From: Thalassospira profundimaris WP0211
GTDB taxonomy: Bacteria > Pseudomonadota > Alphaproteobacteria > Rhodospirillales > Thalassospiraceae
Assembly: GCF_000300275.1 (NCBI RefSeq)
Contig: NZ_AMRN01000001.1
Span: forward strand, 124,001 to 188,000
Direction: 5' to 3'
Length of the DNA: 64,000 bases
The position numbers and the translations under genes are program-made. Positions 36,951 through 45,991 of the stretch are shown one piece after another. How positions within the stretch are numbered: position 1 is the stretch's first letter; each line of letters opens with the position of its first letter. The notes beneath the pieces were generated by a model. That model did no database searches. It had not been told where the DNA came from and was given only the letters and a program-made list of their open reading frames with translations.

Positions 36951-39347
36951 CTATTCCCCCGCCATCGATTGTGCTGAATGAACCTTTTCGATCATCCGCT
37001 TGGCGCAATCGGCCACCGCATGCAAAACCGCCTCGGGCGTTGCCGGGGTATCAAGGGCCGGGACAATCTTGTGGCCCGCGACCGAGGCCACTGCATCGGC
37101 AATCGCCCGATGCACCGAAATCGCCAGCATCAAGGGCGGCTCACCAACCGCCTTGGACCGGTGAATGGTTTTTTCAACGTTTCGTCCTGACGACCAAAGC
37201 TCCATACGGAAATCTTCCGGTCGATCCGAACATGCCGGGATTTTATAGGTCGACGGCGCATGGGTGCGCAGGCTGCCTTTATCATCCCACCACAGTTCTT
37301 CGGATGTCAGCCATCCCATGCCCTGAATGAAGCCACCTTCGATCTGGCCAAGGTCAATCGCCGGGTTCAACGACCGGCCGACATCATGAATGATATCAAC
37401 GCGCGTCACCTTGTATTCGCCGGTCAGGGTATCAATCAAAACTTCGGAGCACGCCATGCCATAGGCAAAGTAATAAAACGGCCGGCCCGATGAACTTTCG
37501 CGGTCATAATGAATTTTCGGTGTGGCGTAGTAGCCCGTGGCCGACAGCGACACACGCGCCAGATAGGCCTGCTTGATCAGATCGGCAAAGGCGAGCTCTT
37601 CCTTGTCGCCGACAATGATCTTGCCCGGCACAAAGCGCACAGCACTTTCCGCCACACCATATTTCTCGGCAGCAAAGGCAATCAGGCGATTCTTGATCGT
37701 CATCGCCGCATCGCGTGCCGCCATGCCGTTCATGTCCGCCCCGCTTGATGCTGCGGTTGCCGATGTGTTGGGGACCTTGCCGGTATTGGTCGGGGTGATC
37801 TTGATCTGATCCAGATCGATCTGGAATTCCTCGGCCACGACCTGGGCGACCTTGATAAACAGGCCCTGCCCCATCTCGGTCCCGCCATGGTTCAGATGCA
37901 CAGACCCATCCTGATAGACATGGATCAGCGCACCCGCCTGGTTCAGGAAGGTCGTGGTAAAGGAAATTCCGAATTTCACGGGCGTCAGCGACAGGCCCTT
38001 TTTCAAAACCGGGCTTTCGGCATTGAACGCCGTAATCTCTTCTCGGCGTTTGCGATAGTCGCTGGCTTTCAGGATATCGTCGGTCAGCTCCGAAAGGACA
38101 TTATCCTCGACCACCATATGGTACGGGGTCGTATCACGACCCTTGCCACCATAATAATTGGCAATGCGCACATCCAACGGATCACGCCCGACGGTCATCG
38201 CGATTTCATCAATGATGCGTTCAATCGCGACCATGCCCTGCGGCCCGCCAAAACCACGAAACGCCGTGTTTGACACAAGATTGGTTTTGCAGCGGTACGA
38301 CCGGATTTCGACATCGCCAAGGTAATAGGCATTGTCGGTATGGAACATCGCCCGATCGGCAATCGCGGCTGACAAATCGGCGGAAAAACCGCAATTGGCC
38401 GCGTATTGAAGATCAAGGCCGCAAATCCGCCCGTCATCATCAAAGCCGACATCGTAATCGACAATGAAATCATGGCGCTTGCCGGTCATAACCATGTCGT
38501 CATCACGATCAAGGCGGAACTTGGCCGGACGTCCGGTTTTGGTCGCAACGATGGCGGCCAGTGCCGCCCATTGCATTGCCTGCGTTTCCTTGCCGCCAAA
38601 CCCGCCTCCCATGCGGCGCACTTCGACCGTGACCGCATTGGCCGGACGGCCCAGCACATTGGCAATATTGTGCTGCACTTCCGATGGATGCTGGGTGGAG
38701 CAATGCAGCAACACATCACCATCCTCGCCCGGAATGGCAAAGCTGATATGGCCTTCAAGGTAGAAATGATCCTGCCCGCCAATCTCCATCCGCCCGGCAT
38801 GGCGATGCTTGGCACGCGCCAATGCCGCCTTGGCATCGCCCTGCTTCATCACATGCGGCGGTGCGACGAAAAGCTGCTTTTCCAGTGCCTCGGCAACATC
38901 CAGAACCGCGGGCAGTTCTTCATATTCAATCTCGGCCAGTTGGGCGGCCGCACGGGCCTGCGCCCGGGTTTCGGCAGCGACGCAAAAGACCGGCTGGCCA
39001 TAAAACTGCACGATGCCATCGGGCAAAACCGGCTCGTCATGGGTATGGGCTGGCGAAACGTCATTGACGCCGGGAATATCATCGGCGGTCAGAACGCAAA
39101 CCACACCCGGGGCCGAGCGGACCTTGGAAAGGTCCATTTTGGTAATCTTGCCATGCGCAATGTTTGATGCACCCGGTGCCAGATGAAGCGTTCCAAACGG
39201 CTCATTGATGTCATCAATATAAACCGCCTCACCCGCCACATGTTTCTGGCCGCTATCATGTTTGGAGCTGGATCGAACACCACCGCTCAGTCCCGCGGTC
39301 GGTGCGACAACCTCGTCCATATCGGCTTTCAAAACCTGATCAGACAT
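36951..39347 (-). CDS. xdhB: Xanthine dehydrogenase, molybdopterin-binding subunit
   Basis: XdhB is the molybdenum-cofactor subunit that hydroxylates hypoxanthine to xanthine and xanthine to urate. The 798-residue protein has the aldehyde-oxidase/xanthine-dehydrogenase a/b hammerhead (KHDSGQKHVAGEAVYIDDI, about residue 29) and the Moco-binding domain, with VRRMGGGFGGKETQ near residue 246 and FRGFGGPQGM near residue 360. It continues with HLNHGGTEMGQGL near residue 490 and the catalytic Glu in KAVGEPPLML near residue 735. The ATG at 39347 follows AGGAGG and overlaps xdhA by eight bases. It is cytoplasmic and works as an (XdhA-XdhB) heterotetramer. Confidence 0.96.
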   Translation of the reverse strand: MSDQVLKADMDEVVAPTAGLSGGVRSSSKHDSGQKHVAGEAVYIDDINEPFGTLHLAPGASNIAHGKITKMDLSKVRSAPGVVCVLTADDIPGVNDVSPAHTHDEPVLPDGIVQFYGQPVFCVAAETRAQARAAAQLAEIEYEELPAVLDVAEALEKQLFVAPPHVMKQGDAKAALARAKHRHAGRMEIGGQDHFYLEGHISFAIPGEDGDVLLHCSTQHPSEVQHNIANVLGRPANAVTVEVRRMGGGFGGKETQAMQWAALAAIVATKTGRPAKFRLDRDDDMVMTGKRHDFIVDYDVGFDDDGRICGLDLQYAANCGFSADLSAAIADRAMFHTDNAYYLGDVEIRSYRCKTNLVSNTAFRGFGGPQGMVAIERIIDEIAMTVGRDPLDVRIANYYGGKGRDTTPYHMVVEDNVLSELTDDILKASDYRKRREEITAFNAESPVLKKGLSLTPVKFGISFTTTFLNQAGALIHVYQDGSVHLNHGGTEMGQGLFIKVAQVVAEEFQIDLDQIKITPTNTGKVPNTSATAASSGADMNGMAARDAAMTIKNRLIAFAAEKYGVAESAVRFVPGKIIVGDKEELAFADLIKQAYLARVSLSATGYYATPKIHYDRESSSGRPFYYFAYGMACSEVLIDTLTGEYKVTRVDIIHDVGRSLNPAIDLGQIEGGFIQGMGWLTSEELWWDDKGSLRTHAPSTYKIPACSDRPEDFRMELWSSGRNVEKTIHRSKAVGEPPLMLAISVHRAIADAVASVAGHKIVPALDTPATPEAVLHAVADCAKRMIEKVHSAQSMAGE

Positions 39348-40836
39348 GGGCCGCCTCCTTGCCAACAAGGCGGGTGGCAACGTCCGGCGCATTGGTTTCG
39401 ATAAACAGCTTGGTCAAAAGGTTTTGCGCCACCAGCATGCGGTATTCCTTCGATGCCCGCATGTCAGTCATCGGTTCAAACTCGCTGGCCAATGCCATTT
39501 GCGCCGCATTGAGGTTGGCTTCATTCCAATCCTTGCCGATCAGCGCCGCTTCGCACTTTTTCGCACGCATCGGGGTGCCCGCCATGCCACCAAAGGCCGC
39601 ACGGAATTCGGCAACCTTGCCGTTATCATCAACCTTGATGGCAAAGGCCCCGAGAACGGCCGTGATATCCTGATCAAACCGTTTGGAAATTTTATAAGCC
39701 TTGAACACCAATCCGCTGTGCGGTTTGGGCACAATCACGCTTTCAACAAACTCGCCCGCAACCCGGTCTTGTTTGCCATAACTGATAAAGAATTCTTCAA
39801 GCGGCACTTCACGACGCACATCGCCCATGCGCAGCACGATCTTGGCCCCCAGCGCAATCAAGGCCGGCGGCGTATCGCCAATCGGTGATCCGTTGGCGAT
39901 ATTACCGCCCACGGTCCCGGCATTGCGGATTTGCCGTGAGCCAATCCGGCGCACCAGTTCACCAACATCGGCGGCCACCCGACCCAGCGCCTCATGTGCC
40001 CGGCTATAGGTCACACCAGCCCCGATAATCAGCGCATCTTCGGTTTCATAAACCGACTGGATATCGGCGACATCGCCAATGTAAATGATCGGATCCAGAC
40101 GCTTGAGCATCTTGGTCACCCAAAGACCAACATCCGTCCCCCCGGCCAGAACCGTGGCATCCGGGTGCGCCACCAAAAGGGCCGCTAATTCATCAGATGT
40201 GCGCGGCGCGAAATAGCGCCCGGCCGGATGTTCAAGCGCAAGCGTGCCTTCGCCTTCGACCATCGCAGTCAATCTGGCGGCAATATCCGCACGGCGTTTT
40301 TGTTCGGCACTGTCATTTGCGGCGACACCGCCGGCCTTGCGCGCGGCCTCGATAATCGGGCCATAGCCGGTGCAACGGCAAAGGTTCCCGGCAAGTGCAT
40401 CATTAATCTCACCGCGGTCATCCTCGCCGCCATCCAGCCACAGCTGATACAGGCTCATGACAAAGCCGGGCGTACAGAAACCGCATTGCGATCCGTGGGT
40501 ATCGACCATCGCCTGCTGAACCGGATGCAGGGTACCGTCCGTCGATTTAAGATGCTCCACGGTCAAAAGCTGTTTGCCATCAAGGGTCGGCACGAACTGG
40601 ATGCAGGCATTTACCGTGCGATACGCCATTCCGCCCTTGCCATCGGGTTCGCCCAGCACAACCGTGCAGGCCCCGCAATCGCCCTCGGCACAGCCTTCCT
40701 TGGTTCCGGACTTGCGTTCGGTCAGGCGCAGATATTCAAGAACCGTCATCTGCGGATCAATATCACGCAGGCTGCGCTCCTCGTCGCCGAGCAAAAAACG
40801 GATATCAGAACGGAAGGATCCGGTCGCACTTGCCAT
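39340..40836 (-). CDS. xdhA: Xanthine dehydrogenase, FAD and iron-sulfur subunit
   Basis: XdhA carries electrons from the molybdenum site to NAD through two 2Fe-2S clusters and FAD. The 498-residue protein has the plant-type ferredoxin cluster CAEGDCGACTVVLG near residues 49-62. The second cluster lies in CGFCTPGF and CRCTGY near residues 117-155, and the FAD domain shows VLAGGTDVGLWV near residue 235 and RNAGTVGGNIANGSPIGD near residue 305. All expected Cys are present. It is the second gene of uraH-xdhA-xdhB-xdhC; uraH ends eight bases before it. Confidence 0.96.
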   Translation of the reverse strand: MASATGSFRSDIRFLLGDEERSLRDIDPQMTVLEYLRLTERKSGTKEGCAEGDCGACTVVLGEPDGKGGMAYRTVNACIQFVPTLDGKQLLTVEHLKSTDGTLHPVQQAMVDTHGSQCGFCTPGFVMSLYQLWLDGGEDDRGEINDALAGNLCRCTGYGPIIEAARKAGGVAANDSAEQKRRADIAARLTAMVEGEGTLALEHPAGRYFAPRTSDELAALLVAHPDATVLAGGTDVGLWVTKMLKRLDPIIYIGDVADIQSVYETEDALIIGAGVTYSRAHEALGRVAADVGELVRRIGSRQIRNAGTVGGNIANGSPIGDTPPALIALGAKIVLRMGDVRREVPLEEFFISYGKQDRVAGEFVESVIVPKPHSGLVFKAYKISKRFDQDITAVLGAFAIKVDDNGKVAEFRAAFGGMAGTPMRAKKCEAALIGKDWNEANLNAAQMALASEFEPMTDMRASKEYRMLVAQNLLTKLFIETNAPDVATRLVGKEAAHV

Positions 40837-40844
40837 GTCTGTCC

Positions 40845-41198
40845 TCAGCTACCGCGATAGGTGGAATAGCCGAACGGCGACAGCAACAGCGGCACATGGT
40901 AATGCGCCTGCCCATCAGAAATGCCAAACCGGATCACGACCTGATCGAGGAATTTCGGATCCGGAAGCTCTGTCCCGCTGGCATCAAAGTAATCACCGGC
41001 ATGGAAAACAAGCTGATACTGGCCGGGTTTGAAAGAGGCCCCCTCAAGCATCGGGCCTTCGGTGCGGCCATCGGCATTGGTCACGGCTTCGGCAACCATG
41101 TCATCATGGCCGTTGTCAAAGCGATGCAGCTCAATGCGGATTCCGGCCGCCGGGCAGCCTTTTGCCGTATCCAGTACATGGGTGGTCAGTCGTCCCAT
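40845..41198 (-). CDS. uraH: 5-hydroxyisourate hydrolase (transthyretin-related)
   Basis: UraH hydrolyses 5-hydroxyisourate, the product of PuuD, to OHCU. The 117-residue transthyretin-like protein shows LTTHVLDTAKGCPAAGIRIELHR at the start (catalytic His of TTHVLD), a central ADGRTEGPM with the conserved Arg, HVPLLLSPFGYSTYRGS at the end with the hallmark YRGS tetrapeptide, and the expected length. It heads the operon with xdhABC and is divergent from puuE. Confidence 0.96.
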   Translation of the reverse strand: MGRLTTHVLDTAKGCPAAGIRIELHRFDNGHDDMVAEAVTNADGRTEGPMLEGASFKPGQYQLVFHAGDYFDASGTELPDPKFLDQVVIRFGISDGQAHYHVPLLLSPFGYSTYRGS

Positions 41199-41632
41199 GC
41201 CGGGCCTCCTCTCTCGTTCTTTAATTTTATGAGCGGTCGCTTCTCCCCGGGAACGGCATTCTGTTTATGAAGTTTTGTGCCGAACCATTTTTAAGCGATC
41301 TAAAATCGTCGCATTACACCCCGTCCGGGGGAAAGAGGCGATAACGTGAAACTATATCAACAAATCTTTGAAAAACGAATAGAACCGTTTCAGGCATTAT
41401 GAACGGAAACACAGGCAAAACGCTGTGAAAGACCGCGAAAAACGCGGCCCCGATCTGATCCCGTCCAGGAACATTATCAAAACAGCCTTGATAGTGCGGC
41501 ACGTCTTTGGCTTCGCATCCGCAGGTTTCTTTCTTGCTGCGCTGCGGCCGATGGTTAATGCTACACCAAACAGGCCCGACAACAAAGCCGGGCGTACGGG
41601 ATCAATCCCACAGAATTCAGGAGAAGGTTCGC
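41199..41632. other. Divergent control region uraH-xdhABC / puuE-uraD-alc-allA
   Basis: This 434-bp gene-free region separates the two purine-degradation operons. It holds a possible sigma-54 promoter for puuE at 41497-41512 (see that entry) and a small CCCCGTCCGGGG hairpin at 41319-41330. An AGGAG ribosome-binding site precedes the puuE ATG at 41633; the same frame is open upstream to 41507 but without family homology. No sigma-54 site was found toward uraH. Confidence 0.5.
41497..41512 (+). promoter_or_regulatory. Candidate sigma-54 promoter of puuE (weak)
   Basis: CGGCACGTCTTTGGCT keeps the obligatory -24 GG and -12 GC at the right spacing and the GGCACG block, but has C for T at the first position and TGGC for TTGC. 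It lies 121 bases before the puuE start. Nitrogen control would match the pathway, but this match is weaker than the one at urtA. Confidence 0.35.
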
Positions 41633-42550
41633 ATGAACGACCAGACATATGCGCGTGATTTGATTGGTTATGGTGAAAACCCGCCCAAGGCCAACTGGCC
41701 GAACAAGGCGCGCGTTGCTGTTCAGTTCGTGCTGAATTACGAAGAAGGCGGCGAAAACTGCATCCTGCATGGCGATCGCGCATCCGAAGCTTTCCTGTCT
41801 GAAATCATCGGTGCTGACATGCGCGAAGGCGTCCGCCACATGAGCATGGAGTCGATCTATGAATATGGCTCGCGCGTGGGTGTCTGGCGTATTCTGAACC
41901 TGTTTCGCGAACGCCAGATCCCGATCACCATCTTTGCCGTCGCCATGGCGCTGGCCCGTCACCCCAGGGTCGGCGAAGTCGCCATGAAGGATGGTCACGA
42001 GATCTGCTCGCACGGCTATCGCTGGATTGACTACCAATACATGCCCGAAGATCAGGAACGCGAACACCTTCACAAGGCGATCGAGATCATCAAGAACGTC
42101 ACCGGCGAACGTCCGCTTGGTTGGTATACTGGCCGCACCAGCCCCAATACCCGTCGTCTGGTGGCTGAGGAAGGCGGTTTCCTCTATGACGCCGATGATT
42201 ACAGCGACGAACTCCCGTTCTGGAGCACCCAGACCGACACCCCGCACCTGATCGTGCCCTATACCCTTGATGCCAACGACATGCGCTTTGCCGCCATGCA
42301 GGGCTTCAATTCCGGCGAACAGTATTTCCAGTATCTCAAGGACAGCTTCGACACCCTTTATGACGAAGGAACCGAAACCCCGCGCATGATGTCAATCGGT
42401 CTGCATTGCCGTCTGGTCGGGCGTCCGGGCCGGTTCGCGGCCCTCAAGCGCTTTGTTGATTATGTCCAGAGCCACGATAATGTCTGGTTTGCCCGCCGCA
42501 TTGATATCGCCCGTCACTGGCGCGAACATCACCCGTTTGGCGGCGAATAA
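41633..42550 (+). CDS. puuE: Allantoinase PuuE (polysaccharide-deacetylase fold)
   Basis: PuuE opens allantoin to allantoate; it is a metal-independent member of the NodB fold, unrelated to amidohydrolase-type allantoinases. The 305-residue product starts NDQTYARDLIGYGENPPKANWPNKARVAVQFVLNYEEGGENC, very characteristic. It contains ESIYEYGSRVGVWRILNLFRER, DGHEICSHGYRWIDYQ near residue 120, GWYTGRTSPNTRRLV near residue 160 and GLHCRLVGRPGR near residue 260. It is first in puuE-uraD-alc-allA. Confidence 0.96.
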   Translation: MNDQTYARDLIGYGENPPKANWPNKARVAVQFVLNYEEGGENCILHGDRASEAFLSEIIGADMREGVRHMSMESIYEYGSRVGVWRILNLFRERQIPITIFAVAMALARHPRVGEVAMKDGHEICSHGYRWIDYQYMPEDQEREHLHKAIEIIKNVTGERPLGWYTGRTSPNTRRLVAEEGGFLYDADDYSDELPFWSTQTDTPHLIVPYTLDANDMRFAAMQGFNSGEQYFQYLKDSFDTLYDEGTETPRMMSIGLHCRLVGRPGRFAALKRFVDYVQSHDNVWFARRIDIARHWREHHPFGGE

Positions 42551-42567
42551 AGAAACACAAGGTCCCA

Positions 42568-43095
42568 ATGACAGAAACCACCCAATCCCTGTTTGAAACC
42601 CGCCCACCCAGCACACTCGCCGAGAGCGCGTTCGTGTCGCTTTATGGCTGGGTTTACGAACATTCTCCGTGGGTTGCCCATCAGCTTTATGAACGCGGCA
42701 TCGCCAAAAACCTCGACACCCCTGCGGCACTTGCCGATGCCATGGCGGCCATCGTCAATGGCGCGGTTGATGACGACAAACTCTCGCTTCTGCGCGCCCA
42801 TCCCGATCTTGCGGGCAAGCTTGCGCTGGCTGATCTGACCGAGTCATCACAAAGCGAACAAAAGGGCGCCGGGCTTGATCAATGCACACCGGGTGAACTT
42901 GCCCGCTTTACCGAGCTTAATGATCTCTATAAACAGAAGTTCGGCTTTCCGTTCATCTTTGCCGTCAAGGGTTTCCATCGCACCGATATCCTCGAAGCGT
43001 TCGAGCGGCGCGTGAAAAACGACCCGGAAACCGAATTCAATGAGGCGATCGCACAGGTTCACCGCATTGCCAAATTGCGGCTCGAAGCGCTGTAG
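42568..43095 (+). CDS. uraD: OHCU decarboxylase
   Basis: UraD decarboxylates 2-oxo-4-hydroxy-4-carboxy-5-ureidoimidazoline to S-allantoin. The 175-residue helical protein has the family pattern FVSLYGWVYEHSPWVAHQLYERG near the start, the catalytic-His region LLRAHPDLAGKLA near residue 71, SSQSEQKGAGLDQCTPGELARFTELNDLYKQKFGFPFIFAVKG and RRVKNDPETEFNEAIAQVHRIAKLRL at the end. It follows puuE by 17 bp, so the two act as neighbours on the pathway side of UraH. Confidence 0.95.
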   Translation: MTETTQSLFETRPPSTLAESAFVSLYGWVYEHSPWVAHQLYERGIAKNLDTPAALADAMAAIVNGAVDDDKLSLLRAHPDLAGKLALADLTESSQSEQKGAGLDQCTPGELARFTELNDLYKQKFGFPFIFAVKGFHRTDILEAFERRVKNDPETEFNEAIAQVHRIAKLRLEAL

Positions 43096-43172
43096 GGTTT
43101 CACCACAGCACCAGACGCAGCAATCACCTGTGACCGCCAGATAATAAACGACTATTTCAGGATAAAAAGACC

Positions 43173-44189
43173 ATGAGCCATCAGGAAAACACCGACGTAC
43201 CGGAATTTGCACGGCGCTTTGTCAATCTGGCCGACGAACGTCTGGGCGCAGAAGCAATCTTTGCGACCGACGATTTCTTCGCCGACAAGCAGCGCATGCT
43301 GCAAACCGCCGACGCGGTGTTTTACCCTGACCGCTATGACGATCACGGCAAATGGATGGATGGCTGGGAAAGCCGCCGCAAACGCGTCGAAGGCCATGAT
43401 TACTGTGTCGTCCGTCTGGCGACATCGGGCCGAATTTACGGTGTCGATATCGATACCAGCCACTTCACCGGCAACTTCCCGCCGGCTGCTTCACTTGAAA
43501 GCTGCTATTGCCCAAGTGGCGATCCGACCGACGACACCAAATGGCATGAAATCGTTGCCCCACTGGGCCTTGGTGCCAGTGCGCATCACTATGCCGATGT
43601 CACGTCCGAGGCAATCTATACCCATGTGCGCCTGCACATCTACCCCGATGGAGGTGTCGCACGCCTGCGCGTCTATGGTCGCCCGAACCGCGACTGGACG
43701 GAAATGGCCGCCAAGGGCGAACAGGTCGATCTGGCCACAATGATCAATGGCGGTGTGGTTGTTGGCTGGTCCGATGCCCATTACGGCAACCCGAATGCCA
43801 TTCTGGCACCGGGTCGCGGGGTGAATATGGGTGATGGTTGGGAAACCCGCCGCCGTCGTGAACCGGGTAATGAATGGCTGATTGTCGAGCTGGGTCATCC
43901 GGGCGAGATCGAAAAGATCATTGTCGATACCTGCCATTTCAAGGGCAACTATCCGGACCGCGTATCAATCCAGGGTGCCTATGTTGACGGTGAAAAGGAC
44001 AAGTCACTTCGTGCACGTTCGATGTTCTGGTCGACCATCCTGCCTGAAAGCAAGATGCAGGCCGACCACATCCACGAATTCGATGCATCCGCACTTAGTG
44101 TCAATGGTCCGGTCACCCACCTTCGGGTCAACTCAATCCCCGATGGCGGCATCAGCCGTTTGCGAATTCTTGGCAAACCGACCAAGTAA
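43173..44189 (+). CDS. alc: Allantoicase
   Basis: Allantoicase hydrolyses allantoate to ureidoglycolate and urea. The 338-residue protein consists of two homologous beta-sandwich (allantoicase) repeats. The first runs around residues 15-170, with [11 protein letters not shown] and [22 protein letters not shown]; the second runs from about residue 195 to the end, with [49 protein letters not shown]. The duplication and the His-Phe-x-Gly-Asn blocks are diagnostic. Urea released here can feed the urease encoded about 30 kb upstream in this window. Confidence 0.96.
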   Translation: MSHQENTDVPEFARRFVNLADERLGAEAIFATDDFFADKQRMLQTADAVFYPDRYDDHGKWMDGWESRRKRVEGHDYCVVRLATSGRIYGVDIDTSHFTGNFPPAASLESCYCPSGDPTDDTKWHEIVAPLGLGASAHHYADVTSEAIYTHVRLHIYPDGGVARLRVYGRPNRDWTEMAAKGEQVDLATMINGGVVVGWSDAHYGNPNAILAPGRGVNMGDGWETRRRREPGNEWLIVELGHPGEIEKIIVDTCHFKGNYPDRVSIQGAYVDGEKDKSLRARSMFWSTILPESKMQADHIHEFDASALSVNGPVTHLRVNSIPDGGISRLRILGKPTK

Positions 44190-44201
44190 CGGGGCAGGAT
44201 C

Positions 44202-44708
44202 ATGCAGCTTCCCATCGAATATCTGACCCCGGATGCCTTCGCCCCGTTTGGCGAGGTGATCTCGACCGCCACCGCACGCGACACCTACAAGATCAATCAG
44301 GGCACCACGACCCGCTTCCATGATATCTCGCGCGTTGATGTCAGCGACGAAGGCGGCGCCCCGATCATCAGCATCTTTCGCGGCACCCCGCGGCCCAAGC
44401 CGATTGAAATCAAGATGATGGAACGCCACCCGCTGGGCTCGCAGGCCTTCATCCCGCTTGCAGGTCAGAAGTTCCTGATTGTCGTCGCGTCAGGCACTGA
44501 AACGCCAAAGCCCGAGGACCTGCGCGCGTTTCTTTCTGATGGCACCCAAGGTGTTACCTACGCCAAAAACGTCTGGCATCACCCGTTGCTCGTGCTTGAA
44601 GAAGACAGCGATTTTCTGATCGTGGATCGCGCAGGGCCTGGCAACAACCTCAATGAAGTCGACCTGCCACTGGTCGACGGCGAAGTCATCACGCTGGATT
44701 GGGCGTAA
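44202..44708 (+). CDS. allA: Ureidoglycolate lyase
   Basis: AllA splits ureidoglycolate into glyoxylate and urea, the last step of the purine route. The 168-residue cupin-like protein has LTPDAFAPFGEVIST at the start, a central GTPRPKPIEIKMMERHPLGSQAFIPL, and FLIVVASGTETP with TYAKNVWHHPLLVLEEDSDFLIVDRAGPGNNLNEVDL near the C-terminus, all typical. It follows alc after 12 bp and precedes a terminator. Glyoxylate can enter the malyl-CoA chemistry encoded nearby. Confidence 0.95.
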   Translation: MQLPIEYLTPDAFAPFGEVISTATARDTYKINQGTTTRFHDISRVDVSDEGGAPIISIFRGTPRPKPIEIKMMERHPLGSQAFIPLAGQKFLIVVASGTETPKPEDLRAFLSDGTQGVTYAKNVWHHPLLVLEEDSDFLIVDRAGPGNNLNEVDLPLVDGEVITLDWA

Positions 44709-44730
44709 AGCAGCAAAGTGACGAAATAAC

Positions 44731-44760
44731 AAAGGCCGGGAATTCCCGGCCTTTTTCTTT
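44731..44760. terminator. Bidirectional terminator
   Basis: AAAGGCCGGGAATT / AATTCCCGGCCTTT stem with TTTTTCTTTT after it and an A-rich run before. It closes the puuE operon and the convergent lipoprotein gene. Confidence 0.88.
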
Positions 44761-44778
44761 TCCTGTTGCAGATACTTC

Positions 44779-45573
44779 TTACTGCGCCGGTGCCGCCGCC
44801 CCGCCATTCAGATCCAAAGCCAGCAAGCGCTTCTGAATGGTCTGGGACAGAACCGGACCAGCCCCCGCTTCTAACGCGCGCTGATAGGCTGCCCGTGCCA
44901 TTTCAGTCTTGCCCATCGCCAGCGCATTATCGGCGAAATGCGCGATATGCTCGGCCGTTGGCATTGCTTTGTTGGCACGGATAAACACTTCTTCAGCTTC
45001 CTGATATCGCCCCTGTCGATACAGGATCAATCCATAGGTATCGAGGGCACCGGGATCATCCGGGGCCACCTGCAAGGCCTGCTTTGACAGGCGTTCGGCC
45101 TCCTGCAGGTTTTCGCCGCGCACCGCATAATGATAGGCGAGCCAGTTGGCCGCCCCCATATTGCCCTGGCCTGCCGCCTGATAGGCCTCGGCCGTCATGG
45201 TATCGCGGTAAGATGTGATCACGCTTTCAATGGCACTTTGATCAAGCCCATCCACCCAGGTCAGCCCGACCCGCACCGCCTTGCAGCCTTGTGCATTGGC
45301 CTGCTGGCACATGGCAACCGCCTCCTCGACCGCGCCAATCACCGTGGCATTCGGCCCGGCGGCATATTCCTTGCCCGCCGCATCGCGCGCCATGGCCTTG
45401 AAATCAATCATCGCCCGATAGCGATCATCAACCTTTTGCTCGGTGGGCGCGGCAAACATATCCTGCGCCTCCCACTTCGGGGCAGTTTCCCCGCAGGCAG
45501 CAAGGCCCAAAAGAAAACCCAAACCAAGAAAAGGCGCAAAAGCACGAACAGATGAAATAACGCGATGGGACAA
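44779..45573 (-). CDS. TPR/Sel1-type lipoprotein
   Basis: This 264-residue protein has a signal peptide with a lipobox (LLGLAAC, Cys27), so it is lipid-anchored. Residues about 125-260 hold TPR-like helical pairs: AAGQGNMGAANWLAYHYAVRGENLQEAERLSKQALQVAPDDPGALDTYGLILYRQGRYQEAEEVFIRA and AHFADNALAMGKTEMARAAYQRALEAG. The consensus APDDPGALDTYGLILYRQGRYQEAEE is a clear TPR. The region before it has no known domain. Specific role unknown; TPR lipoproteins often assemble envelope complexes. Confidence 0.78.
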   Translation of the reverse strand: MSHRVISSVRAFAPFLGLGFLLGLAACGETAPKWEAQDMFAAPTEQKVDDRYRAMIDFKAMARDAAGKEYAAGPNATVIGAVEEAVAMCQQANAQGCKAVRVGLTWVDGLDQSAIESVITSYRDTMTAEAYQAAGQGNMGAANWLAYHYAVRGENLQEAERLSKQALQVAPDDPGALDTYGLILYRQGRYQEAEEVFIRANKAMPTAEHIAHFADNALAMGKTEMARAAYQRALEAGAGPVLSQTIQKRLLALDLNGGAAAPAQ

Positions 45574-45721
45574 GGCGAACGTTCCCTGCTTGATGAAAAC
45601 CAGACCAGAACCTTAGCGGTTTTGCGTAAGACAGATATTAACAAAGCGCGACAAATTCACAGCCGGAACTTGACATGAATACTACTGGGTAGCACCATCT
45701 ATCTACCAAGGGAGCGCATCA

Positions 45722-45991
45722 ATGACCGTGAAGTCGTCTATTTCTCTGACAGATAGTCAAAACGCCTTTGCCCGCGAGCTGGTCGCACAGGGCAAATATC
45801 CCAGTGTCAGCGCCGTGCTTCAGCAGGGCCTTGAGTTACTGCGCGATAAATCCGAAACCGAGTCTCTTGAGACCGAGGCGCTTAGACAGATCCTTACAGC
45901 CCGGCGCGAAGGTCAGTTTGTCTCCAACACAGAGATGAAAAACCGGATTTCGGCCATCGCGACCAAGAAACGTACATCGCATGACCTATGA
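45722..45991 (+). CDS. ParD-family antitoxin
   Basis: This 89-residue protein has the ParD ribbon-helix-helix start (SISLTDSQNAFARELVAQGKYPSVSAVLQQGLELLRDKSETES, about residues 5-47) that binds DNA, and a C-terminal arm that neutralises the toxin (TARREGQFVSNTEMKNRISAIATKKR). It overlaps the ParE-like gene by 11 bases, the usual antitoxin-first order. Upstream is a TTGACA-like -35 at 45670 and an inverted repeat GGTAG/CTACC at 45688-45707 that could be the operator. Confidence 0.88.
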   Translation: MTVKSSISLTDSQNAFARELVAQGKYPSVSAVLQQGLELLRDKSETESLETEALRQILTARREGQFVSNTEMKNRISAIATKKRTSHDL

